Source: Chitinophagaceae bacterium
GTDB taxonomy: Bacteria; Bacteroidota; Bacteroidia; Chitinophagales; Chitinophagaceae
Direction: 5' to 3'
Assembly: GCA_024508725.1 (NCBI GenBank)
Contig: JANINS010000003.1
Span: forward strand, 1,550,001-1,614,000
Length of the DNA: 64,000 bases
The position numbers were made by a program, and so were the translations under genes. The number at the start of each line of letters is the position of its first letter. The stretch's first letter is position 1. A model generated the notes under the pieces. That model saw nothing but the letters and a program-made list of their open reading frames with translations. It searched no databases and was not told where the DNA came from. Below, one piece after another: positions 27,643 through 37,394 of this stretch.

Positions 27643-27679
27643 GCCAAAAGAAAAAGCACCAACGTTAAGGTAGGTGCTT
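27643..27679 (-). terminator. Terminator of the outer-membrane receptor gene
   Basis: On the minus strand AAGCACC / GGTGCTT with a loop of about 12 bases, followed by TTTTCTTTT. Lies 22 bases past the receptor's stop codon. Confidence 0.8.
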
Positions 27680-27700
27680 CTGATCTTTGAGTAATAGCGA

Positions 27701-30511
27701 TTAAAATAAGAACAATCTCGATCCACCTACTTTCTTATTCATATTGCCAAACGGACGAATGTTGTAAGTGAATGTGGCAAGAAAATATTGCCCCAATACA
27801 TTTTGACTTTGCGTGGTAACAACATTCCTGTTGGCCGATGTCCATACATTATTGGTGCGGTTAAGAATATCGTAGATCGCAAACTTCAGTACGGCTGCTT
27901 CACTCTTCAGCATGGTGAAGTTGATGGCTGCATTCCATCGCACCGCATCTTTGGGTAATCCATCAGGAATGTTACCGTTGTAACTGTATTGCAGGTTGGT
28001 TTCCCATATCACATGTTTAGGCACACGAACAACGAACTCTGTTTCTAAATTGTGTTGCAATACTTCCAGCTTTTTAAAAGTACTGGTTGTGTATTGTGTA
28101 AAGTTGTAGCCCAGGCTATAGCTTGGATTCCATTCAAACTTATCATTCCAGTTCAGGTTAAACCCGGTCCATTGATTTACATTATACGTACTCTGGAAAG
28201 TAGTAACACCATTGTATAAAAGTTTGTTCCGGGTATAACCATACCATGCTCCGAAATTGTAAGAGAAAGTAAACTTCTGGTTGTTCTTATACTGCCTGTT
28301 GATGTTGTAGTTCATCCAGAAATTACGTGTGCCGTCAGCGTTGATGGGATAAGTTGTTTGTACACCTTTCTCGTCTACCGTAATGCTTTGCACAATATCA
28401 TTCCTTGTAAAACTACCACCGGTACCTAGCCAGATATTGAGGTTTTTCTTTTGATTGTTCAGGTTGTAGTTGATGTTGAAGTTGTGACGTTCAGATGGTA
28501 ACAGGTTAGGATTTCCTTTTACGATATTGTAAGGATTCGTATTGTCTGTTACAGGTATCAGATAAGTGAATGAGGGAAGATTAATGCCTTTGTCGTAATA
28601 AAAATTGAATGTTTTATATACCACCGCAAATCCCGGCAGCAGGTTAAATTGTTCCTGTTTGATAGGGCTTGCCACATTGGCAACATAGTTATCGATCTTT
28701 TGCCACAATCCTCTGATCGTTGGCGTAATGGTAAGATCTTTTAGTTTCCATTCTAACCCGATGTTTGAATTGGATCGGTGACTTTCTCTTTCAAACCTGC
28801 TGCTCAGTAAAGGATTCAGTTTGTCAAACACTGCAGGTGAACTTGGGTTGAATGTATTGATGCCGTTGAACAATTTACCGTATTCATACCTTGTACCGAT
28901 CCGCAGTGTTAGTTGCTTGCTGATCGGTTCACTGTAAGTAGCATTGAAATAAGCATCTGTTCTTGGTATCCTTTCCAGTCTTAATTGCTCCAATGCACTG
29001 TCGTAAGGGCTTGGATTGATGTAGTGGATGTCTGCATCCGTTGCATAGTTATTAAAACGATTGTTTACATCCAATCCATGAGCAAAGTTCCATCTGCGGC
29101 CTTTCTTCGTCCACGACAGCCGGCTTATCGACAATGAATGTTTGTAGTAAAAAGTCTTGGCATCATTCTGCTGAAAGATATCGCCATAGCTCAAACCACC
29201 CAGCTTGTTGTGTTCACTGCTGATCTTACTGATCCTGTCTTCATCCTGTATGCCGATGGTATAGCTTGCATTGAAAAGAATATTAGTAACAGAATCCGGC
29301 TTTAGTCTTAACCCTGTACCGATGTTGTGTGAATGAGTGATCACATCACCGGTAAGCAAGGTGTTGTTGGTGATCACCGTATCCTGCTTATACTGGCTCA
29401 CTTTTGTTTTTACTTCCCGGTCGATATTGATGTCGCCAAAAAAATATTGCAGAAAGAAAGAACGTTTAAGGTTAGGTGCATGGTTAATGTTGATGCCGGC
29501 ACCACGGCTTGTAGAGATACCCCCGTAATTTTGTATACCTCCAAAGCTCACACCGTTAATAGAGATACCGCTGCCCGATCCATTGGTCCAGATGCTGGTG
29601 CTCCTGCCACCCATGTTAGAGCTGCTCCTGTCTAAACCGCCTGCCTGCAACAGTTCAGAATATCCAAATCCCGGTTTGTTTAAATTGTTGCCATAAGCCA
29701 GCACACTCACCTGGAAAGTGTCCCGGTAAATATTAGCGATGCCACCCATTTCCCACCTGTTCTCTGTTCCGCCACCGGCATATAGCTTTCCAAACCATCC
29801 TTTCTTCACACCTTTCTTCAGCGTGATGTTGATCACCTTTCCAACATTGTTGGGATTATCATCACCCCTGCGTTGCATTTCTTCTTTATCGTCTGTCACC
29901 TGCACTTTGTCTATCACGTTAGCCGGAAGATTTCGTGTAGCCATCTTGGGATCATCGCCAAAGAAACTTTTACCATCAACGGTTATCCTGTTCACCGGCT
30001 TGCCGCCAACAACAATGTTTCCATCCTTATCTACCTGTACACCGGGTAACTTTTTTAAAAGATCTTCTACCAGTGCATTGGGCAATGTTTTAAAAGCCGA
30101 GGCATTGAACTCAACGGTATCTTTCTTCACCACCACCGGCGGACGTTCGGCGATAACAATAATATCATCCAGTTGTTTGGATGTGGGGTTGAGGCTGATG
30201 GTATCGAAAAGAAAATTCTCCTGCCCTGCACGAAGGGTGAACTCTTTTCTATAAGCCTCAAAACCCGTATAGGTTACCAGGAAACGCAACGCAATATTCA
30301 AAGGAAGGTTAGGCACTTTGAACACACCTTCGGGATTGCTGAGCCGGTAAGTGATGATGGAAGTGTCTGCAGCTTTAAATACAGTTACGGTAGCAAAGGG
30401 CAAAGGTTTTTTGCTGCTGTCTGTAAGCACACCCGAAATACTTCCCTGCTGTGCCTGGGAAACCATAAAACAAACAGCCAGAACAAAGGTTATGATCGAC
30501 GCTTTTCTCAT
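27701..30511 (-). CDS. TonB-receptor-like outer-membrane beta-barrel protein
   Basis: 936 residues from the ATG at 30511, where a signal peptide starts (MRKASIITFVLAVCFMVSQA); the open frame continues 51 codons upstream without protein-like character. Domains in order: carboxypeptidase-regulatory-like (about 22-105), plug (about 125-220; LVEDLLKKLPGVQVDKDGNI, VNRITVDGKSFFGDDPK) and a barrel of alternating aromatic strands to the C terminus (FGNMNKKVGGSRLFLF). It belongs to the outer-membrane beta-barrel family with TonB-receptor-like plugs that lack SusD partners. Substrate unknown; iron chelates or peptides are possible. No SusD gene adjoins. Confidence 0.9.
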   Translation of the reverse strand: MRKASIITFVLAVCFMVSQAQQGSISGVLTDSSKKPLPFATVTVFKAADTSIITYRLSNPEGVFKVPNLPLNIALRFLVTYTGFEAYRKEFTLRAGQENFLFDTISLNPTSKQLDDIIVIAERPPVVVKKDTVEFNASAFKTLPNALVEDLLKKLPGVQVDKDGNIVVGGKPVNRITVDGKSFFGDDPKMATRNLPANVIDKVQVTDDKEEMQRRGDDNPNNVGKVINITLKKGVKKGWFGKLYAGGGTENRWEMGGIANIYRDTFQVSVLAYGNNLNKPGFGYSELLQAGGLDRSSSNMGGRSTSIWTNGSGSGISINGVSFGGIQNYGGISTSRGAGININHAPNLKRSFFLQYFFGDINIDREVKTKVSQYKQDTVITNNTLLTGDVITHSHNIGTGLRLKPDSVTNILFNASYTIGIQDEDRISKISSEHNKLGGLSYGDIFQQNDAKTFYYKHSLSISRLSWTKKGRRWNFAHGLDVNNRFNNYATDADIHYINPSPYDSALEQLRLERIPRTDAYFNATYSEPISKQLTLRIGTRYEYGKLFNGINTFNPSSPAVFDKLNPLLSSRFERESHRSNSNIGLEWKLKDLTITPTIRGLWQKIDNYVANVASPIKQEQFNLLPGFAVVYKTFNFYYDKGINLPSFTYLIPVTDNTNPYNIVKGNPNLLPSERHNFNINYNLNNQKKNLNIWLGTGGSFTRNDIVQSITVDEKGVQTTYPINADGTRNFWMNYNINRQYKNNQKFTFSYNFGAWYGYTRNKLLYNGVTTFQSTYNVNQWTGFNLNWNDKFEWNPSYSLGYNFTQYTTSTFKKLEVLQHNLETEFVVRVPKHVIWETNLQYSYNGNIPDGLPKDAVRWNAAINFTMLKSEAAVLKFAIYDILNRTNNVWTSANRNVVTTQSQNVLGQYFLATFTYNIRPFGNMNKKVGGSRLFLF

Positions 30512-30721
30512 ACGTATTGGTTTACGAATTGCTTCGTAAAGCGAATATAAGTGAGGTTCGTTAATATGCAGAAAGCATTGCGGTTTTTTTAGACGAGTGG
30601 TGAATATGGAATACAAATGGAGAGCGGCAAGTGATCCTGGCAACCCTTTCACATAATGAAGCATCGTTCTCTCGTTAGTTTATCTAAGTTGATATTAAAG
30701 CAGACGGCTTGGTGCATATCC

Positions 30722-31300
30722 AAAATGCTTTTGTTGATCATCGGGCAATGTAAAGTCACGCAAAGTGAAGGATTTAGCTTTGATAGCGTTAGAACTGGCA
30801 GTAGAGGGCAGGCTGGTTGAGCTGCTGAAACGTTGAACGCAAAGAACGCAAAGGGTTCTTTACTGCGTAAAGAAGAGGGGATGACAGTTGGCAGTTGACA
30901 GAAGAAAGTGGAGCAGGACATGGGGTGTTACAAGAAAAATGCTTTTGTTGATCACCGGGCAATGTAATGTCACGCAAAGTGAATGAGTGAACGTTGATGT
31001 CGTTAGAACTGGCAGGGAGGGCAGGCTGGTTGAGTTGCTGAAACGTTGAACGCAAAGAACGCAAAGGATTCTTTACTGCGTAAAGAATAGTGGATGACAG
31101 TTGGCAGTTGACAGGATAGCAGGACATGGGGTGTTACAAGAAAATGCTTTTGTTGATCACCGGGCAATGCAGTGTCACGCAAAGTGAAGGATTGAACGTT
31201 GATGGCTTGGGAACTTGCAGGAGAGGGGCAGGATGTCGAAGTGGTGAGGGGTTGATCGCAAAGAACGCAGAGAGTTTTTGCGATCACCTGCGGTGATCCC
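30722..31300. repeat. Three tandem direct repeats of about 210 bp
   Basis: Copies begin at 30722, 30936 and 31141, each with AAAATGCTTTTGTTGATCA; spacing 214 and 205 bases. Shared blocks are GGGCAATG(TAA/C), CACGCAAAGTGAA, GGCAGGCTGGTTGAG, GAACGCAAAGAACGCAAAGG and the hairpin TTCTTTACTGCGTAAAGAA, ending in GGACATGGGGTGTTACAAG. The third copy diverges after about 120 bases. Neither spacing is a multiple of three and the frames shift between copies, so it is not a repeated protein. The whole 853-base gap between receptor and peptidase genes has no gene. Confidence 0.85.
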
Positions 31301-31364
31301 GGAATTTGAAATAATGTATCTATCTGTAAGGCAGTATCAACAAACCCCTTCGCTGAGATCTACA

Positions 31365-32513
31365 CTACTCATTCATCAACCGCTCATTAAACATTACGAG
31401 CAGTTTAAAAAGATCAGCGTAATCGGTAAAAGGTAGGGTAGCAGACTTGTCAAACACATCATGATAGGCTTTGATGCCACCAAGCGTGTAAATGAAGAAC
31501 GCAGGAACGCCCTTCTCCGTAAACCAATAATGATCACTGTTTGCAGCTTTGCCTCTTGCATTCACTGCAACCAATAAATTGTTCTGCTTATTCAGGTCCA
31601 CCAATGCATCAAACTCTTTCTTGTATTCTGTTGCATTTACTACAGTGATCCCTTCATCGCCTGTACCAACAAGATCAAGATTTACCAGGAACTTTACCTG
31701 CTTCAATTTAAAAAGCGGGTGTTCGGTAAAATATTTAGAACCCACTAATCCGATCTCTTCACCGGCAAAAGCAAGAAATACGATTGAATATTTCTGTGGA
31801 TGCGCCGCATAATACTTTGCCAGGTTCAGCAACATCGAGGTTCCACTGGCATTATCGTTTGCACCGGGAAAGTATGTTCTGTCTCCCATACCACCTAAAT
31901 GATCGTAATGTGCAGTGATCACAATAAACGAATCAGGATACTTCGTTCCTTGTATCATCCCCGCAATATTCACAGCCTTATAATCCTTTACAAACTTATT
32001 CTCAATGTTCACCTTTATAAAAGAAGGAACACCGGAGATGCTTTTCTTATCTACCTGTATCGCTGTATAGTCTGCTTCTTCAGGCGCTGGCGACCACGTC
32101 AACTTATCTTCCAGTTGGATGATGATCCTGTTCTTCACATCAATAAACGAGGTGCTGTCTTTCTGCTGCAAACTTCCTTTTCCTTTTGCATGCGTACTTT
32201 CGCCGGAGACAATAAAATCAACACCGGGAATAAGGTCTTTACCATTAATGTTAACCTCCATCTTACCGGGAAACGTATTTACAGGATAACTCAAGTCTTG
32301 AAAATAACTGCTACCGTTCACAGGTACTATTCCAAAAGACTTCATCTCTCCCGCAATGAGATCTGCTGCTTTCTTCATCCCGTCGTTTGTATAGCCTCTC
32401 CCCCAGAAAAATGGAGAAGTAAGGGTATCAACGATCTTCCGGGCATAAGGCATGTCTTGCGAAAAACAAGATACCGTAACAGCACAAAATAATATCAGGA
32501 GTAATGTTCTCAT
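31365..32513 (-). CDS. Exported M28-family metallopeptidase
   Basis: 382 residues. Signal peptide (MRTLLLILFCAVTVSCFS) then an M28 zinc peptidase domain with all metal-site segments in order: TAHYDHLGG, GANDNASGTSMLL, AFAGEEIGLVGSKYF (catalytic Glu pair), VNLDLVGTGDEG and ANSDHYWFTEKG. Such enzymes are aminopeptidases acting outside the cytoplasm. The cysteine at residue 16 could act as a lipobox (AVTVSC) but the cleavage after FSQ is equally plausible. Monocistronic. Confidence 0.92.
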   Translation of the reverse strand: MRTLLLILFCAVTVSCFSQDMPYARKIVDTLTSPFFWGRGYTNDGMKKAADLIAGEMKSFGIVPVNGSSYFQDLSYPVNTFPGKMEVNINGKDLIPGVDFIVSGESTHAKGKGSLQQKDSTSFIDVKNRIIIQLEDKLTWSPAPEEADYTAIQVDKKSISGVPSFIKVNIENKFVKDYKAVNIAGMIQGTKYPDSFIVITAHYDHLGGMGDRTYFPGANDNASGTSMLLNLAKYYAAHPQKYSIVFLAFAGEEIGLVGSKYFTEHPLFKLKQVKFLVNLDLVGTGDEGITVVNATEYKKEFDALVDLNKQNNLLVAVNARGKAANSDHYWFTEKGVPAFFIYTLGGIKAYHDVFDKSATLPFTDYADLFKLLVMFNERLMNE

Positions 32514-32619
32514 AGCAGTTCAGTAAAAACCAAGTTAGTTAAAAAGAGAATAGGTTTTTTGTTCCGGCAAGGTTTCTATTCCTCATTTGATCTGTAGTAC
32601 TTTGCTTGTTGATTCCTTT

Positions 32620-34269
32620 TTAGTTTCTATGTCCGGAAGCAGAAGGATAACTAACGCTATTATCAGCAAGTGTTATGACAGGTCCTGAATATACGGCTCC
32701 CCCTGCAGTGAAGGTCCACTTAACCTGGCCACTTGCCACTTCATAACAGTACATCGTTCCGTTCGCCGATCCGGCATAAGCCAACTGGCTTGCAGCAGTA
32801 ACATTTGCAGCCCCCAAACCACTAACGATAGGGCTGTTGGTAGTCCACTTAAGGGTGCCATCGGAAGTATTGATCGCATAGATGCGACCCTCATTGGTAC
32901 CTGATAAAACAAAACCATCATGCACCAGCGGAGCAGAGAAAAAGCCCAAACCATTTAAGCCATTCGAAACTGAATTGTATACCCATTTGGGAGTTAATGT
33001 GGATATGTCTAATGCGATGAGTTGCGTACCTGCAGAAACATATGCGGTATTATTGTCTATGGTAACTTCATTAGAGGAACCGATTTGGCCAGACTGGTAA
33101 GATTTTACAACTGCGCCTGTTGTTGCATCAAGCACCATTAGCTTTGCGCCTTCGCTCCCAGTATATAACAGTCCGTTGTGCACTGCTGCACCTGCATGTA
33201 CTATCCCTGTATTCGTTTGTTTCCATGCTAATGCACCATTTGATTTGTTAACGGCATAAGCTCCCGATTGAAGCCCTCCTACATAAACCAGGTTACCCGA
33301 AACAGTTGGACTAGTATTGTTGAATATGCCTTGTACTGCCTGCCAGATCACAGTGCCAGTGTTTGCATTAAGTGCGGAAATTGTTGCAGCAGGAAATCCA
33401 TAAGCAGATGTACTTACATAAACAACACCGTTTTCTACATAAGGAGAGGTATTTATATTGCTGTTGAAAGTCTTTTGCCATACCAATGCACCAGTATTCA
33501 TGTTCAGGCAATAGGTCGAGGCATCATTACTTCCCATATATACTTTGCCATCATAAATCGCTGCACTCCCCGATACATTCCCACCGGTTTTATATTTCCA
33601 GCGCAGCCTACCTGTAGTTGCATCAAGACAGTAGATATAAGTGTCTGCGCTGCCAAAAAACATATACACATTTCTTCTTACGATTAAAGTGTAGGTCCTT
33701 GTACTGCCATCCGCTGCAGTAACAATAAAACTGGTTGGATTATTTAACGATATCTGAGTGCCCGAAGCAGGAGATATGTTAACACCGGTATGCTGAACCG
33801 TCATAATTCCATTGGCAAGCATGGTATTAACAAAGATCGTGTCATTGGAAATGGTAGCCTGTATGTCGCTTACAATTCCCGGGTTATCGGCAACACGAAA
33901 AACAAAACTTGTTATCTCCTTGCTTACCGAGAGACTTCGAACATTAACAACGTACGTACGAGTACTGCCATTGTTAGCTGTTACGGTGTAATGGACAGGA
34001 TTATTGAAATTTTGTGCTACTCCACTTGTTGGGCTAATGGAAACACCTTGAAAACTAATCGTGGGGACAAGGCTGTTGAGCGATACAGTTGATGATAGAT
34101 TAATCTTTATGGTATCTCCCTCAATCAAGCCATTCACATCTGATGTTAGAGATGGATTATCACTAGCTTTAAAAGAGAAAAAGGTTATTGCCTTGAGGAT
34201 GGGTTGGCTGGTCGGCTTTTTTTTGCAACTCACCGCCAGTAGAATAAACAGTGGAATTAAGAATCGCAT
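32620..34269 (-). CDS. Lipoprotein with DUF5018-like repeats and PQQ-type propeller
   Basis: 549 residues from the ATG at 34269, where a lipoprotein signal begins (MRFLIPLFILLAVSCKKK; cysteine 15). Two beta-sandwich repeats follow (about 25-105 and 110-195), each ending in GSTRTYVVNVRS or GSTRTYTLIVRR. They resemble DUF5018-type surface domains. The C-terminal part (about 200-549) is a PQQ-like eight-bladed propeller with recurring YCLDATTGRLRWKYKTGG, YAINTSDGTLKWTTNS and YCYEVASGQVKWTF blades. Likely a cell-surface binding protein; no catalytic residues seen. Confidence 0.85.
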   Translation of the reverse strand: MRFLIPLFILLAVSCKKKPTSQPILKAITFFSFKASDNPSLTSDVNGLIEGDTIKINLSSTVSLNSLVPTISFQGVSISPTSGVAQNFNNPVHYTVTANNGSTRTYVVNVRSLSVSKEITSFVFRVADNPGIVSDIQATISNDTIFVNTMLANGIMTVQHTGVNISPASGTQISLNNPTSFIVTAADGSTRTYTLIVRRNVYMFFGSADTYIYCLDATTGRLRWKYKTGGNVSGSAAIYDGKVYMGSNDASTYCLNMNTGALVWQKTFNSNINTSPYVENGVVYVSTSAYGFPAATISALNANTGTVIWQAVQGIFNNTSPTVSGNLVYVGGLQSGAYAVNKSNGALAWKQTNTGIVHAGAAVHNGLLYTGSEGAKLMVLDATTGAVVKSYQSGQIGSSNEVTIDNNTAYVSAGTQLIALDISTLTPKWVYNSVSNGLNGLGFFSAPLVHDGFVLSGTNEGRIYAINTSDGTLKWTTNSPIVSGLGAANVTAASQLAYAGSANGTMYCYEVASGQVKWTFTAGGAVYSGPVITLADNSVSYPSASGHRN

Positions 34270-34430
34270 ATAATGCAATGTAAAAAAAGATTCCTTTTAG
34301 TCAGGTTGCTTTTTGTCACAGCATAGATTTCTGCTTTTGTCCATTGTGCAATAGCATGCTCCTGCATTGCGTATACATCTATTGTAACCTTCCTTTTGTG
34401 GGTTGCCTGACCAATCATTATTTTCCAGCC

Positions 34431-34500
34431 CGTTGTTAGCGTTACGCCACCCTTGTTGTGTTTTGTGACCAACAGGTTTTATGGTGAGAACACCAACAAA
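34431..34500. repeat. TTGTTGGT hairpin repeat, diverged copy
   Basis: Contains CACCCTTGTTGTGTTTTGTG then ACCAACAGG and, 20 bases later, GAACACCAACAA. It shares the CCTTGTTGTGT(C/T)TTGTGACCAACA core with copies at 36868-37140, 61812 and 62165. It lies in the 282-base gap between two secreted-protein genes; nothing else is seen there. Confidence 0.6.
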
Positions 34501-34551
34501 TGCAATACGCTAGCAAAGGCGGAAAGGACCAACGAGGTTCGTATTGCTTTC

Positions 34552-36823
34552 TTACCGGGTTATCTTGATAAAGCGGTAATACAAAGGATCATGATTGTTA
34601 CCATGTAACGCAAGAATATAACCTCCCGAGGCAAACCTGCTTACATCTATAGCAACCTTCGATTGACCCGCAAGTGCAATTGTGGTAGTCATCTGCTTTC
34701 CATCGGCACTATATATCCATGCATATTTCCATTGAGATGCCGCGTCTAGCCCATCAACAAACAATATATCCCAAGCAGGGTTGGGATATAACCGGATAAA
34801 TACAGGATTAGCAACTGTGATACCTGTATCCTTAACCTGGAACGATAATATATTACTTACAACATTTACCGGCACGGCACAGCTGGCATTACTGCTAAGC
34901 AATGCCTGTAACTTATCACCGTCTTTCCGCGGTTGATAAAAGATAGAACTGTTGGCAGCACCTGCAATAACCTGCCAGTTATGCAATGCTGTACTGTCTT
35001 GCCAGGTGATAATGGGTGAAGAGCCTCCGTTAATAATAGTGGCAGTGACGGTTGTTGTTTGTCCCTGGTTAACCATTATACTGCCGGAGATATTTACCTG
35101 CGGAATTGCTGTAGCAGTCACTTTATAAACAGAGTCAGTTTGACTGTTGCCGCCAGCAGCGAGAAATTTTACTGAAACGGTATGATTCCCTGCAGGGGTT
35201 ACTCCATTTAAAAAATAAGTAAAACTGCTGTCAGCTGCGTTGTATGGAACAGCGGTTCCATCTACTAACACCTGTACACCGGCACCGGTTGGTGGGTTAT
35301 CAACTTTGCCTTTGGCAGACGCAGAATGTGTACACTTATCATTTACTTGTAACACGATTGGCTTGGGAGGTGGAATGATGGATGCCAGCGAAATGTATAT
35401 ATCTGCATAGTCGGCAGTATGGCGATTATCCTGCCATACCACAACAGCACCACCTTTTCCATCAGCGATCACATCGCCATTCAATAGTTGATTATCTAAG
35501 CTGCTTATGATCTGTGCATCGGGTGCTGTGCTTACAGCGATCCCGTTGGTGGTCCAGGACATCGTACCGTTAGCCGCAACATGTTGCTTAAAAATATCAA
35601 TATTAGGACTGGTACCCTGGCTCCAGAAAAAATAAAAGCCATTACTTGTATCAGCCATAATAAAGGGAGCACCAATATCAAAAGTGGTGGGTCGGCTAAC
35701 AACCGGTACCCCGTTATTATTCCATACTACAGTTCCTGCAGCAGATAATTTTTGTACGTAGATGGAAGAGCCATTATTACGGAAATCGCTCCAGCCAATG
35801 ATCACATTATTCAGTTTATCTGTAGCCATATTTGGAACAGCCTGGATGCCAGTGCTGGTACAAACAGCCACACCTCCGGCAGTCCATAGGGAGTTACCGC
35901 CTCCATCAATGTGTTGCACAAAAATGTCTGTTTCATTAGCAGATGGGCTGCTGTTTCTAAAGTCTTGCCAGGCCAGGTAAGCCCCACCGGTATTATCGCT
36001 TTCCAGTCTTATCTGTATTTGATCGTAAGCGATGGTGCAAACGGCTATGCCATTACTGGCCCATACATTGGCACCGGCAGAATTGATTCTTTGTGCATAT
36101 ACATCCGCCACCGTAGCATTATTTCTGAAATCCTGCCATGAAATGATGGCGCCACCGGTTCCATCGCTTACGATCTTGGGTATGTCTTGCCTGTTGATAG
36201 CATTACATACCATAACGCCGTTACTGGCCCATTGAATATTGCCTTGATGATTGATGCGTTGAGCCACAATGTCGGTTTGCAAGCCCCCGGAAGCAGATCT
36301 CCATGCAGTTATGATGGCACCACCAGAACCATCGGCAATCATTTCCGGGCCAAGCTCATCCCTGAAATCGTTTAGTACGGCAACTCCGTTATTTGCCCAG
36401 GCAACAGAGCCATCTGCATTTATTCGTTGGGCATATACATCCCAGTTGCTGAATCCGCCTCTTTGATCTTGCCAGGTGATAATAGCACCGCCGGCACCAT
36501 CTTCAATAATCTTTGGCCAATATTGGAAATTAACCGCATTGCATATAACCACTGGAGAAGGCCATAACCTTTGCCCACTGGCCGAAATACGCTGGGCATA
36601 GATTTCGGTGCCATAAATGCCTACATGTCCTCTCATCCAGGTTATATAAAAGCCTCCTGTGCCATCACTGGCAATGGCGGGGTTACTGCTCGACTTATTG
36701 ATTCCCGAATCTACAGGCGTATTTTTGGTTGGCATCATAATTCCATTGAGAAAAGCATGGTGAAAATGTGAAGGATAAAAAAACGATCAGGGCTAACACG
36801 ATAACTCCCGGCAAATACCGCAT
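34552..36823 (-). pseudogene. T9SS type A cargo protein, signal peptide frameshifted
   Basis: The main frame (34552-36738, 728 residues from an internal Met) has seven or more repeats of about 55 residues with DGTGGAIISWQDFRNNATVA and VYAQRINSAGANVWASNGIA character, an Ig-like part and a C-terminal type A sorting domain (RLYPNPAWDILFVDG ... YYRFIKITR). It lacks a signal peptide. In another frame an ATG at 36823 gives MRYLPGVIVLALIVFLSF, then TFSPCFSQWNYDAN, a fine signal peptide whose frame would join the body if one A were removed from the A5 run at 36722-36726 (T5 on plus). So the gene is broken by a one-base insertion, is phase-variable, or carries a sequencing error. Confidence 0.8.
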
Positions 36824-36867
36824 AAACAAATCAGGTTAATTATTCAAATATAAGCCCCCGAAATGTT

Positions 36868-37140
36868 CCCGCCGTTGTTGGTGTTCCGCCGCCCTTGCTG
36901 TGTCTTGTGACCAATAAGATTCTTCACCAGGATGTTAAGCAATAACGATTACTGGCAGAAATCCTCAACCCTTTGTTGATGACAACACACCAAAGGCGAA
37001 AGGCTAGATGAAAGTGTCGCGGCCCTTGTTGAGTCTTGTAACCAAGGTTCTTCAGCAGGATGTTAAGCAATAACGATTCCCGCCGTTGTTGGTGTTCCGC
37101 CGCCCTTGTTGTGTCTTGTGACCAACAAGGTTCTTCAAAG
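36868..37140. repeat. Tandem TTGTTGGT hairpin repeats
   Basis: Two full units (36868-36950 and 37079-37140) and one truncated unit (37014-37078). Core: GTTGTTGGTGTTCCGCCGCC, then CTTG(T/C)TGTGTCTTGTGACCAA, with TTGTTGGT pairing ACCAACAA; then TTCTTCA(C/G)CAGGATGTTAAG and CAATAACGATT. The rest of the gap 36824-37394 shows no gene. Confidence 0.75.
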
Positions 37141-37394
37141 GCGAAAACCAATAAGCGAAGTCAGCAGGCTGAGATTAAAAGTAGCTTATCTGCACCATAG
37201 CTGTAACATGATTGCATGGTGCCCCCTGTTGTGTTGTTCAGAAAAAAACTGTACACATCGTCCCGGACAATGTTTGCAATGTCAAAGGTTTCGTTTTAAT
37301 CCGAACACCCACCGCCAGAATATTTATGAAAAAAATCACTTTTTATTTATGTAATCTCGTCTCGCTTTGCATCCGCCAACATATAACTGCATGT

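Noticed and set aside
29333-30550. Several plus-strand frames over the receptor gene
   Set aside because: Shadows of the receptor coding sequence, without protein-like character.
30512-30664. 51-codon upstream extension of the receptor gene
   Set aside because: A clean signal peptide starts at 30511; the extension would bury it.
30649-31287. Three overlapping minus-strand frames with similar words (SLRSTFQQLNQPAL)
   Set aside because: They arise from the tandem DNA repeat in shifting frames; the period is not a multiple of three and no start or signal is shared.
30722-31300. CRISPR or satellite-type array
   Set aside because: Units of about 210 bp without short repeat-spacer pattern.
34257-34472. 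71-codon minus-strand frame upstream of the propeller lipoprotein
   Set aside because: Overlaps the lipoprotein start and a hairpin repeat; composition not protein-like.
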